A stretch of 64,000 bases of DNA, from NCBI GenBank assembly GCA_019638495.1, contig JAHBTQ010000002.1:434001-498000 (forward strand), written 5' to 3'. The stretch is from Taibaiella sp. (GTDB taxonomy: Bacteria > Bacteroidota > Bacteroidia > Chitinophagales > Chitinophagaceae). This document shows, piece by piece, positions 1 through 7,747 of this stretch. The translations under genes were made by a program, and so were the position numbers. Below the pieces are notes generated by a model. It saw nothing but the letters and a program-made list of their open reading frames with translations, ran no database searches and was not told the DNA's origin. Within the stretch, counting starts at the first letter, position 1; each line of letters starts with the position of its first letter.

Positions 1-80
1 ATAATACGACTACTGATGCAGTGACCATTAAAGAATGGCGTGGTCGTTTTCCTGGTAGAGTGGATGTGGACCTGAAGTAG
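1..80 (+). CDS. 3' end of an unidentified CDS (truncated by window edge)
   Basis: Reading from base 3, 25 sense codons run without interruption to a TAG at 78-80; the last residues are GRVDVDLK. The other two forward frames are closed within the first few codons, so this is the only frame that could be the tail of an upstream gene. The fragment is too short to assign a family. It is followed by about 600 bases without a convincing gene, which fits the end of a transcription unit. Confidence 0.4.
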   Translation, partial: NTTTDAVTIKEWRGRFPGRVDVDLK

Positions 81-418
81 GTGGTTGCAATTTCTTATCA
101 GAATCGTTTTTCATTATTTATTTGAAGTGAGTCCCATCCAGGTCCAAGGGTCTCCCTTGGGCCTTAAATTAGCAAGCCTCACGCTTGCGAACACTTACCG
201 TTGTGAGGTCCACTAATCATGAATAGCTTTCCAACCCGTTTGCTGTCTCTATCCCAAAAGATATCAACAAATTCCCTCCACCTGCGCTCCCAATAATTAA
301 CTCGTCCTACCTTTGTGCCGCAAAGAGCCCATTCCTTTTCGATATAATCTTAAATGTGGCCGCCCTCGTTAGAAGTCTTTAGCAACAAGCGTAGCAATTT
401 TAGAAGCGATATAGCAAC

Positions 419-509
419 CTTCACGCAACTTTTAGCAATTTTTAGAAGCTCGTAGTAGCGTTTAGAAATTAAATAAAAATTGCATAATCAATACTGGCTT
501 GCATTTCAG
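419..509 (-). repeat. Dispersed intergenic repeat, copy 1
   Basis: Read on the minus strand, this segment matches 35450-35550 on the plus strand. Shared blocks in the same order are CTGAAATGC, TATTGATTATG, TTAATTTCTAAACG, GAGCTTCT/GGGCTTCT, AAAATTGCTAA and GCTAAAAGTTGCGT. The two copies are inverted relative to each other and about 35 kb apart. Both are intergenic and contain TTGCTAA-type units. Confidence 0.75.
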
Positions 510-614
510 TCGATCGAAACTTGCCCGCACCCCGAAAAAACGAGTTTAGGGTATCGTTTAGCATCGCTTCACAACGAATTGGATTTTGTTCCCCCGCGTT
601 GGATCTGATTTGCC

Positions 615-648
615 ATTTGGAATTTGGAATTTGGAATTTGGAATTTGG
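615..648. repeat. Heptamer array (ATTTGGA)n
   Basis: Four perfect copies plus six bases of the 7-bp unit ATTTGGA stand in tandem, ending 36 bp from the stop codon of the esterase gene. It belongs to the set of short-period arrays seen at 31.8, 32.2, 35.3, 36.9, 61.4 and 61.5 kb. No function is evident from the sequence. Confidence 0.9.
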
Positions 649-684
649 TCGGCCTCGGCCGATGGAATTTTTCAATCGTGGCTT

Positions 685-1896
685 TTATCTTTCCACGATC
701 AGGCGTTTCGTCACCGGTGCACTACCGTCCCTCAGTGTGATCGTCAGGATGTACAGGCCCGGGCTCAGCGATTCGGTATGAAGCTTTTCGGTTTGACCGT
801 TTGCTGCCTGTCGCAGCACTATGCGGCCTTGCAGGTCTGCTACCTCCAGCATGCTCATATCGGCTGTGGTAGTTATGGTTACGTCGCCCAAAGTAGGGTT
901 AGGGTAGAGCGAGGCAGTTGCCGCTGCAAGGGTCTGCACCGACGATGTGCCGGAGCATACAAAGGTGTACAGGAATTCGGTAATCGTCGAGTCCACAGTC
1001 TTGAACATTACCGGGTCAGAATCCCATGGCACATGGCCGGCCCCGGGGAAAACAGTAGTTGAATGGAAGATGCCGGCAGCAGTCAGCGCCGGTTCCAAGG
1101 GCCCCATGCCACAAAGGCTAATGCTGCTGAGGCCACCCAGCGCCTTTGCGCACGTGTAGGGAACCACATTATCCAGGTCGCCCTGGAAGTTCACAGATGG
1201 CACATCACCTGTATTGATGAAGCTGGTCTTGTTAAGCGCACCGGCCATATCTATTATGGCGCGGTAATGTATGCCATAGGTAGCAGTGACCGGGTCGCTA
1301 CTGTTGCCATCAATGCCGCCATTGGCAGCGAATGCACTTGCCACATAGGGAGGGCATTCGGCCGAAGAGGTTATATAACCGAGGTGCATGTTCAGCACGG
1401 CGCCGGCAGAGTTGCCACCGGTATAAATGTTGTTGGTGTCTATCTTCCATGTATCGGTAGTGACAGCATCGCGCACAAAATACCTGATGGCAGCTTTTGC
1501 ATCGCTCACAGCCTTTATCACCGCATTGATAGAAAGTGACGAGTCAGGCGAAAGCATGGCGAGCATTGTAGTGAGGCGATAATCTATGGATGCAGTCACA
1601 TATCCCCTGCGTGCGAAACGCATACATAGCGAGTCTACCGTAGCATCATCACTACGGTTGCCCGATATAAAAGCCCCCTCATGTGCCAGGATTATCAGTG
1701 GCCTGTGCGCCATGGCATCGCCCACGGGTTGGTATATGTCCATCTTCAGGCTATAGGGAGAAGAATAGGTGACCGAGTCAACCGAAACAGATGCGAAAAT
1801 TTCATCGCGAAACCGTCCGCCGTCGCATTGTGCATGTGTGGTAAAGGTCTGCAAGGCAAGAGCGCAGTAACCTACGATACGTAAAACTTCTCTCAT
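685..1896 (-). CDS. Secreted alpha/beta-hydrolase (carboxylesterase/lipase-like) with T9SS sorting domain
   Basis: This 403-residue protein has a signal peptide starting MREVLRIVGYC and ending near THA. An in-frame upstream start at 1935 would add 13 residues in front of that signal, so the ATG at 1896 is preferred. The catalytic domain is an alpha/beta-hydrolase: an oxyanion-type HEGAF motif, the nucleophile elbow GGNSAGA, a candidate acid in FQGDLDNVVPY and a candidate histidine in GAGHVPWD. The last 75 or so residues are a type A T9SS C-terminal domain, beginning LYPNPTLGDV and ending KRLIVER, so the enzyme is probably exported across the outer membrane and attached or released. The substrate is unknown. 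The oxyanion motif has Glu where HGG is usual. It stands alone as a transcription unit. Confidence 0.88.
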   Translation of the reverse strand: MREVLRIVGYCALALQTFTTHAQCDGGRFRDEIFASVSVDSVTYSSPYSLKMDIYQPVGDAMAHRPLIILAHEGAFISGNRSDDATVDSLCMRFARRGYVTASIDYRLTTMLAMLSPDSSLSINAVIKAVSDAKAAIRYFVRDAVTTDTWKIDTNNIYTGGNSAGAVLNMHLGYITSSAECPPYVASAFAANGGIDGNSSDPVTATYGIHYRAIIDMAGALNKTSFINTGDVPSVNFQGDLDNVVPYTCAKALGGLSSISLCGMGPLEPALTAAGIFHSTTVFPGAGHVPWDSDPVMFKTVDSTITEFLYTFVCSGTSSVQTLAAATASLYPNPTLGDVTITTTADMSMLEVADLQGRIVLRQAANGQTEKLHTESLSPGLYILTITLRDGSAPVTKRLIVER

Positions 1897-2140
1897 TGAT
1901 AAGTGGGTTTGATTTGTCCCTTTAAGCAATTGCAATCAATAGCTAAAACTGAAATATACAATTATGCGCCGGACAAAGCAAGTAGTTCGTCCGTTGCGGC
2001 CCTTTTCGGTGTTTGTGTTTATAGACTCTCGATATAAAATCGAGATGCTCCGTTCTTCATTAGATCAATGGTACATTGCGTTTACGAATCGGGAAAGCAG
2101 TCCACCGGGGATAGTTGATAATTGGCGTTTACCACGTGCC

Positions 2141-2162
2141 AATAGGTTTTATCCTATTTTTG
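2141..2162 (+). promoter_or_regulatory. Inverted repeat overlapping a -7 promoter element, before the metal operon
   Basis: AATAGG and CCTATT form a 6-bp inverted repeat with a 6-base spacer (2141-2158). Its right arm overlaps TATTTTTG at 2155-2162, a match to the Bacteroidota -7 element TAnnTTTG. Only four bases separate that element from the GTG start at 2167. The overlap suggests an operator for a repressor, but the repeat is short and could be chance. Confidence 0.45.
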
Positions 2163-2166
2163 TCCT

Positions 2167-2505
2167 GTGAGGCTACTCTGCACATTATTGGCATTCCTGG
2201 TACTGACACTGTCAGTTCAGCCTGTGTGCGCCGCAGAGGCAGGGCGTTCCTGCTGCACCGAAGAGTCCTGCTGTGTAGACGAGGAAGCAGGTAGCGACCA
2301 TCAACAGCACAGCTGCAGCAGCGGGTGCAATCCATTCCAGGTATGTGCGTGCTGCCCGGCCGGTGTGGTGCTCCCGGGTATCATTTATGTTGTTGCAGCT
2401 CCCTTGCTGCAACCGGTAGCAGTTGCCTGGGGCATCTTTAGTCCGCAGTCCCCCGTTTGGCCGGCATATGCCATTTGGCAGCCGCCTAAGATCCTGACCG
2501 CTTAG
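2167..2505 (+). CDS. Small secreted Cys/His-rich protein (DUF6660-like), probable metal-related
   Basis: The 112-residue product starts at a GTG, four bases after a TATTTTTG promoter element. It has a signal peptide (MRLLCTLLAFLVLTLSV, cleavage near VCAAE), then a Cys-dense segment with CC pairs (SCCTEESCC), a His pair (DHQQH) and further CSSGC and CACC motifs, and finally a hydrophobic C-terminal half. Small proteins of this kind are found beside heavy-metal TonB receptors in Bacteroidota and are often labelled DUF6660; that match is from memory of the family. It is the first gene of the operon with the HMA-like protein and the receptor. Metal binding in the periplasm or membrane is inferred from the cysteines and context only. 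Confidence 0.65.
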   Translation: MRLLCTLLAFLVLTLSVQPVCAAEAGRSCCTEESCCVDEEAGSDHQQHSCSSGCNPFQVCACCPAGVVLPGIIYVVAAPLLQPVAVAWGIFSPQSPVWPAYAIWQPPKILTA

Positions 2506-2591
2506 CCATAAGTGGTCTGCCGCAGCACTTGTTGCGGCAAGGTAGGTGCATGTAGCTGCACCAGTTTTTCAAACTTCTAAAAACAAAATCA

Positions 2592-2942
2592 ATGAAAATA
2601 ATGCTTGGCGGCATTTTATGCCTGCTGCTTTCATGTGTCACTGACGCTGCCTTTGCCCAGGCCGATACGGCAAAGACTATAACCGTAAAGGTTACTAACC
2701 TGCATTGCAACAATGATATGCCCACCATTAAGAAACGGCTGCTGAATTCCGAAGGAATAGACGAGGTTTCATTTACCGGCATCTCTGGGCAAATGTCCAC
2801 ATTCACAATTGTGTATCACACCTCTGCCACCGGCAGGCAGGAGATAGAGAAGACAATAGAAGCAACACCCGGCTGCGACAATAAGGAGGAGACGCCCTAC
2901 AGGGTAAAGCAGGATAAGAACCGTAAAAAAGAGCGCCCATGA
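2592..2942 (+). CDS. Periplasmic HMA-like (heavy-metal-associated) domain protein
   Basis: This 116-residue protein has a signal peptide ending near AFAQ and then a ferredoxin-like fold typical of HMA domains: beta strand TITVKVTNLHC, helix NDMPTIKKRLL, then GIDEVSFTG and the FTIVYHTSATGRQEIEKTI segment. The usual CxxC metal site is reduced to one cysteine (LHCNND), which would need a partner ligand or dimerisation. A second Cys lies near the C-terminus in TPGCDNKEE. The tail is strongly basic (KQDKNRKKERP). It overlaps the start of the TonB receptor gene by four bases (ATGA), which indicates translational coupling. A role in passing or sensing copper or a similar ion is inferred. Confidence 0.75.
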   Translation: MKIMLGGILCLLLSCVTDAAFAQADTAKTITVKVTNLHCNNDMPTIKKRLLNSEGIDEVSFTGISGQMSTFTIVYHTSATGRQEIEKTIEATPGCDNKEETPYRVKQDKNRKKERP

Positions 2943-5179
2943 AGCGGGCCATAGCAATGCTGCTGTTGGCGCAAACTACTTTGTGCCACGGGCAAACGAT
3001 AAAGGGGAAGCTATTTGGTGAGCAGGGAGGCAACCGTGAGATATTACCCGGCGGTGTAGTGCACTGGTTAGGCACCACACGTGCCGCCATAGCCAATGGC
3101 AATGGAGTCTTTGAGCTGAAAGATGACGGCATTACAGATCGCAGGCTGGTAGCAGAGATGATGGGGTATGAAACAGACACTATCTCCCCGGGTGCAAAAA
3201 CCTACCTATCCATAGTGCTGCAGGCAAATAGCAAAACCCTGGATGGAGTGGTCATACGTGACAAGAGCGGCGCCTACATATCGTCGCTTAGTGTAAACAA
3301 GACCGAGGTTATAAACCAACACGAGTTGTCAAAGGCCGCCTGTTGCGATTTGGCGGGTTGCTTTGGTACCCAGGCTTCTGTGCAGCCACAGACCACCAAT
3401 GTCATTACCAACGCCCAGGAGCTGCGCATTCTAGGGTTGTCGGGCGTGTATAATCAACTACTGTTCGATGGTCTGCCCATGTTGCAGGGTGTTACTTATA
3501 CTTATGGTGTCAGCACCTACCCGGGTACCATAGTAGATAAGATATACGTGTCAAAGGGTACTGCCTCAGTGCTGCAGGGCTATGAGAGCATCAGCGGGCA
3601 AGTGAACCTGATAAGTATGCAGCCATCCCGTGCCGACAAACTCTACCTGAATGGATATATGAACAGCTTTGGTGAGCGGCACCTGAACGCAAACCTGGCG
3701 CTTCCGGTAGGTAAAGCGGCCAAGTGGCACACGCTGCTGGCCGGGCACATGGTGCAGCCGGCTGGCCGCATAGATCGCAACAACGATAATTTTATGGACC
3801 TGCCCATGCTAACCCGCTATATGGGTTATAACAAGTGGACATACGGCAACGATGCAGAAAAGGGATTTGCCTTCCAGGGAGGTATACGTTTGGTTAGTGA
3901 GAAGCGGGTAGGGGGGCAGATGCCTTACGATCCCTCACGTGATCAGGGCAGTAATACCATTTATGGACAGGTGGTAAGCTACACTCAGCCGGAGGCATAT
4001 GCAAAGACGAGCTATCGTTTTTCTGAAGCCCATGCTTTGGCTTTGTCCATAGCAGCCACGGGACATGAGCAGCGCTCGTGGTTTGGTGTTACCTCTTACA
4101 ATGCCAGCCAGCAGACTGCCTATGCCAACTTGCAGGGCGAAATGCGCTGGCACAAGGAACATGACCTCAAGTACGGGCTCAGTTACCGGTATCAACAACT
4201 TAAAGAAGACATCAGTTTTGCAGATACGCTCTTTGCAAGAACATTTGCAGGCTTGTATACTACATCATTGTCTGTACCCGGTTTGTTCGCAGAGAATACC
4301 TTTCGCTGGTTCGATGACAAAATTGTTTTGATAACCGGCGCCCGGCTCGACCGTCACCAGGAGTGGGGGCTGTACCTAACACCACGAGCTCTTATAAAAT
4401 ATGCACCTGATGAAAAGAACACTACACGGGCATCTGCGGGCAGGGGGTGGCGACAGGTAAACCTCTTCAGCGAGCAGATGAACCTGCTTATAAGCTCACG
4501 AAACATTGTAATAATGGAAAAGCTGAAGCCGGAAGACGCGTTTAACTGGGGAGTAAGTCATACGTACCGCTTTTCGCTCAGCAACGTTACCGGCACGCTT
4601 AGCGGAGACTTTTACAACACCCGCTTTTTTAATCAGGTATTCCCCGACTACGACTCAGATCCTACTAAGGCGCTGATAAGCAACTTTGGTGGGATTTCGG
4701 TTTCAAATGGGTTGCAGGCAGAGGCATCCTTTACGTTTTATAAACGCCTCGATGCGAGGGTTGCTTACAATTATCTCGATGTGTACAGGGTAGAGCAGGG
4801 AAGTAAGAAACGGTTACCCTTCAATCCGCGACATCGCCTGATGGGGGCACTGTCTTACCGCACAGAGAATAAAAAGTGGCAGGCCGATGCAAATGTCCAC
4901 TGGTTTGATGCTATGCGGCTGCCCGATACGCGCAGCAATCCCGCGGAGTATGTGCGGCCTCTTTACTCAGTACCTTATTATACCCTCAATGTTCAGGGTA
5001 CATTCCGTTGGCGTGCGATGGAGGTATATGCGGGTTGTGAAAATGTATTCAACTACACACAGCCCAACCCTATTATCAGTGCGGCAAACCCATTCGGGCC
5101 GTACTTCGACATTTCGTCGGTTTGGGGGCCAACAAGAGGTCGGGAGTTCTATGTAGGTGTGCGCTATAAGCTAAAGTGA
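2939..5179 (+). CDS. TonB-dependent outer-membrane receptor, putative heavy-metal/copper type
   Basis: The 746-residue protein starts with a signal peptide (MKRAIAMLLLAQTTLCHG), followed by a CarboxypepD_reg-like beta-sandwich (about residues 20-100), a plug domain (about 105-225, with NAQELRILGLSG, LFDGLPM and SISGQVNLIS) and a long beta-barrel ending FYVGVRYKLK, with a terminal hydrophobic/aromatic pattern as expected for BAM recognition. The plug begins with an unusual Cys cluster, KAACCDLAGCF, which could bind a soft metal. Its length is normal for siderophore/metal receptors. Linkage to an HMA-like protein and a Cys-rich protein points to copper or a related metal as ligand; this is inferred. 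The gene converges with the antiporter gene, 9 bp apart. Confidence 0.85.
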   Translation: MKRAIAMLLLAQTTLCHGQTIKGKLFGEQGGNREILPGGVVHWLGTTRAAIANGNGVFELKDDGITDRRLVAEMMGYETDTISPGAKTYLSIVLQANSKTLDGVVIRDKSGAYISSLSVNKTEVINQHELSKAACCDLAGCFGTQASVQPQTTNVITNAQELRILGLSGVYNQLLFDGLPMLQGVTYTYGVSTYPGTIVDKIYVSKGTASVLQGYESISGQVNLISMQPSRADKLYLNGYMNSFGERHLNANLALPVGKAAKWHTLLAGHMVQPAGRIDRNNDNFMDLPMLTRYMGYNKWTYGNDAEKGFAFQGGIRLVSEKRVGGQMPYDPSRDQGSNTIYGQVVSYTQPEAYAKTSYRFSEAHALALSIAATGHEQRSWFGVTSYNASQQTAYANLQGEMRWHKEHDLKYGLSYRYQQLKEDISFADTLFARTFAGLYTTSLSVPGLFAENTFRWFDDKIVLITGARLDRHQEWGLYLTPRALIKYAPDEKNTTRASAGRGWRQVNLFSEQMNLLISSRNIVIMEKLKPEDAFNWGVSHTYRFSLSNVTGTLSGDFYNTRFFNQVFPDYDSDPTKALISNFGGISVSNGLQAEASFTFYKRLDARVAYNYLDVYRVEQGSKKRLPFNPRHRLMGALSYRTENKKWQADANVHWFDAMRLPDTRSNPAEYVRPLYSVPYYTLNVQGTFRWRAMEVYAGCENVFNYTQPNPIISAANPFGPYFDISSVWGPTRGREFYVGVRYKLK

Positions 5180-5188
5180 CGGGTGCGG

Positions 5189-6379
5189 TCATAGCAGGTT
5201 CTTTTCCTTTACCGGGAAGAACAGCAGACCCAGCATCATAATGAGGCTGGTGACCACCACCACAAAAAAGAGTATTCCGGAATTGAAACCACTCATCAGC
5301 ATGTGAGCCGGGATGCTATAGAAAAGTAGGATGGTTACGAGACCACGCGGCATAAGGAATAGCTCGGGCAGAAGGTTAGATTTCAGAATTAGCCGCAGGT
5401 AGAGAAACCGCGCCAGGAAAAGGATGCCTACAATGAGCGAACCAGTCAGGAGCACTTCGGGTTTTGCCAGTGTGGCTACGTCCATGGAGTACCCGAAAAG
5501 TATGAAGAAGAAAGTGCGGAGAAGAAAGGAAGTCTCCGCCGTAATGGAGCGCATCAGGTTGAGAATGGTGTTCATGTGCTCTACTGTGGCGAGCTGCTTC
5601 AGTGGGCCACGCATTACGAGTTGGCTGTTGTTTAGAACGAGTCCAAAGACAAGCACGATGAGCAATGCCGGTATATGTGCCATTTCGCCGGCACTATACA
5701 CCAAAGCAAGTATCGCAAACATGAGAAAGAATTTTATGCTCACCTCAATTTTTGCAAGTATGTAAAGGAGTATTACTGACGCCAGTATCGAAATGATTAC
5801 AGCACCCACTGTGCCTATAGCGAACAGCCCAGCGGACCGAAGGCTGGCCGCGTTGTCGAGAAGCAGGTAATTAAAAACCATGATACCCACAATGTCGGAG
5901 AAAGAGGATTCGTATATGATGAATTCCTTCTTGATTTCCGGCAAGTGGGTGGTGCTGGGTATCACAATGGCGCTGCTGATAATGCTCATAGGTACTGCAT
6001 ATATCAGGGACACGTGTAGCGACTGATGCATGGTGTATGATAGTAGCCAGGCAATGCCCGCTGCACTTATGGCAAAGATCATTACAGAGGCCAGGAACGA
6101 GTTGGTGATGAGACCCAGCTTGCTGCGATTGATCTGCAGGTCCATGGCTGCCTCTAATACGATCATTATTAAACCGATGGCGCCAAGTATTTTTACGAGT
6201 TTCTGCACATCAAAAACAGGAAACCCATAATACGAAAGTCCGTAGTTGATGCTGATACCCGTAGCAATAAGGAGTAGCACCGAGGGTATACGTGTCTTGC
6301 GGCTCAGCACACTAAACAGGTAACTGAGTATCACCATTAAGCTCAAAACGATAATTACTTCGTGGCTATGCAAGTGCAT
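5189..6379 (-). CDS. Cation:proton antiporter (CPA2/Na+-H+ exchanger family)
   Basis: The product is a polytopic membrane protein of 396 residues with roughly 11-12 hydrophobic helices and the layout of the Na_H_Exchanger domain (KefB/CPA2 type). It lacks the C-terminal TrkA-N (RCK) domain of full-length KefB, so it is a transporter core only. The segment YESSFSDIVGIMVFNYLLL resembles the helix carrying the acidic transport residues. I chose the ATG at 6379 (MHLHSHEVIIVL); a TTG at 6415 would add a poorly conserved 12-residue start. The ion is unknown, with K+ or Na+ possible. No neighbour suggests a specific role. Confidence 0.82.
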   Translation of the reverse strand: MHLHSHEVIIVLSLMVILSYLFSVLSRKTRIPSVLLLIATGISINYGLSYYGFPVFDVQKLVKILGAIGLIMIVLEAAMDLQINRSKLGLITNSFLASVMIFAISAAGIAWLLSYTMHQSLHVSLIYAVPMSIISSAIVIPSTTHLPEIKKEFIIYESSFSDIVGIMVFNYLLLDNAASLRSAGLFAIGTVGAVIISILASVILLYILAKIEVSIKFFLMFAILALVYSAGEMAHIPALLIVLVFGLVLNNSQLVMRGPLKQLATVEHMNTILNLMRSITAETSFLLRTFFFILFGYSMDVATLAKPEVLLTGSLIVGILFLARFLYLRLILKSNLLPELFLMPRGLVTILLFYSIPAHMLMSGFNSGILFFVVVVTSLIMMLGLLFFPVKEKNLL

Positions 6380-6490
6380 ATTGTTGAGTGTGTTAGCTAT
6401 CAAAGATAGGGGCAATTGTTATCCGGTAGTCCGTCGTGTTGTCAGAAGCATGTAAGACCTTGATCCTTTTAACATCTTCGGTTAGGGGCA

Positions 6491-6526
6491 AAAAAAAACT
6501 GCTCCCCGCAACCCGGGGAGCAGTTT
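6491..6526 (-). terminator. Intrinsic terminator after the DksA-like gene
   Basis: A 13-bp perfect stem (arms 6496-6508 and 6514-6526) with a 5-base loop is followed, in the minus-strand direction, by a run of eight T residues. It lies 17 bp beyond the stop of the DksA-like gene and probably ends the ileS transcript. Confidence 0.9.
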
Positions 6527-6543
6527 ATATCTGATTTTGAGTA

Positions 6544-7743
6544 TTAGTTGCTCTTTGAAGACATTGTATTCTTGGCCTCAATGCTCAATGTAGCATGTGG
6601 TACTGCACGCAGGCGAGCCTTGTCTATGAGTTTGCCGGTAACGCGGCATACGCCATATGTTTTGTTCTCAATGCGCACGAGTGCCTTCTCCAGGTGATTC
6701 ATAAACTGGATCTGGCGGCTGGCGAGCTGTGCAAGCTGTTCGCGCTCCATAGCGCCGCTACCGTCTTCCATATTCATAAACCTGTTCTCTGTATCTTCAG
6801 TACCCGCTTCATCCTTACGTGTGATAAGACCCTGCAGATAGTGCAGTTCCTTACGTGCGGCCTCAAGACGAGTCAGGATTATTTGTTTGAACTCGTTCAG
6901 CTCTTCATCGCTATAACGATAAACAGTCACCTGGGGAGCTATTTCAGGCTCATCAAGTATAGAACGATAGGTGTCTGCCTGGTACCCGCCGGCTGCAGTG
7001 CTGCTCTTAGACACTTTTGATTTGTTTTCGAGCTTCCTGTGTGCTATCACTACCTGTGGCTTTTTCTCCATAGGGCGAGCCGCAGGCGTTGCCATTGGTC
7101 GTGGCGCAGGACTAGGTTCTGGTTTTGCAGGTAATGTCTTTACTGCTATCTTTTTTACCGGTTGCGCTTTCGCCGGAGCTTTTGCTACAGGCTTTGCAGG
7201 CGCTGCTTTTTTAGCGGCAGGCGCTGGTGCAGGTGCAGGTTTTGCTGGTGCTTTTGCTACAGGTTTTGCCACCGGCTTTGCGGCTGGTTTTGCTATTGCT
7301 TTCGTTGGAGCGGGAGCTGCTTTTTTAGCAGGAGCAGCTTTCTTTGCCGGAGCTGCTTTAGTAGGAGCCGGTGCCGCTTTTTTGGCTGGCGCTGCTTTTT
7401 TTGCAGGGGCTGCCTTCGGTGCTGGCTTGCTTGTCTTTTTGTTCACAGTCTTTTGGTTATTTGTTTTTGCTGATCTTGTCGCTGGTACAGTCTTTTTGGC
7501 CGGTGCTGCTTTTTTAGGAGCAGCAGATTTTGTACTGGTTGTTTTCTTGGCTATCGGTTTAGCAGGTGCCTTTTTGGCCGCCTTTGCCGGAGCTGCTTTT
7601 GCAGGCGCTGCTTTCGCAGGTGCCTTCTTTGCAGCAGGTTTGCTCTTAGAGAGGGCTACCTTTTTTGCCGGTGCTGCTTTTGCGGCAACTTTCTTTAGGG
7701 GGCTTTTAGCAACCGGAGCTGCTTTCTTTTTACTGATAGCCAT
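6544..7743 (-). CDS. DksA/TraR-like protein with long Lys/Ala/Pro-rich N-terminal tail
   Basis: The 399-residue protein has two parts. Residues 1 to about 235 are built from KKAAPAK/APAKAA-type units like histone H1 tails or bacterial H1-like proteins, and are very basic. Residues about 265-399 form a DksA/TraR-like region: a coiled-coil hairpin (ELNEFKQIILTRLEAARKEL, then NHLEKALVRIENKTYG) followed by the C-terminal YGVCRVTGKLI...RLRAVPHATLSIEAKN signature. Only one of the four zinc-finger cysteines remains, a pattern known from Bacteroidota members. The start lies 4 bp after the ileS stop, so the two are co-transcribed. DksA proteins act in the RNA polymerase secondary channel; the tail suggests nucleic-acid binding. 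A pronounced hairpin terminator follows. Confidence 0.85.
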   Translation of the reverse strand: MAISKKKAAPVAKSPLKKVAAKAAPAKKVALSKSKPAAKKAPAKAAPAKAAPAKAAKKAPAKPIAKKTTSTKSAAPKKAAPAKKTVPATRSAKTNNQKTVNKKTSKPAPKAAPAKKAAPAKKAAPAPTKAAPAKKAAPAKKAAPAPTKAIAKPAAKPVAKPVAKAPAKPAPAPAPAAKKAAPAKPVAKAPAKAQPVKKIAVKTLPAKPEPSPAPRPMATPAARPMEKKPQVVIAHRKLENKSKVSKSSTAAGGYQADTYRSILDEPEIAPQVTVYRYSDEELNEFKQIILTRLEAARKELHYLQGLITRKDEAGTEDTENRFMNMEDGSGAMEREQLAQLASRQIQFMNHLEKALVRIENKTYGVCRVTGKLIDKARLRAVPHATLSIEAKNTMSSKSN

Positions 7744-7747
7744 AACG

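Larger units (their letters stand above)
81..684. other. Gene-free stretch with repeats
   Basis: No credible gene lies here. The stretch holds a dispersed repeat (419-509) with a homologous inverted copy near 35.5 kb, and a heptamer array (615-648) just beyond the stop of the minus-strand esterase. On the minus strand an open stretch of 57 codons (179-349) has no ATG start and ends at a TGA; it may be a gene remnant or chance. TTGCTA- and GCTTCTA-like units continue from the dispersed repeat down to about base 375. Confidence 0.6.

Noticed and set aside
179..349. Minus-strand open stretch of 57 codons with WERRWREFVDIFWD
   Set aside because: No usable start codon in a sensible place and no known family; may be a gene remnant, but support is too weak for a feature.
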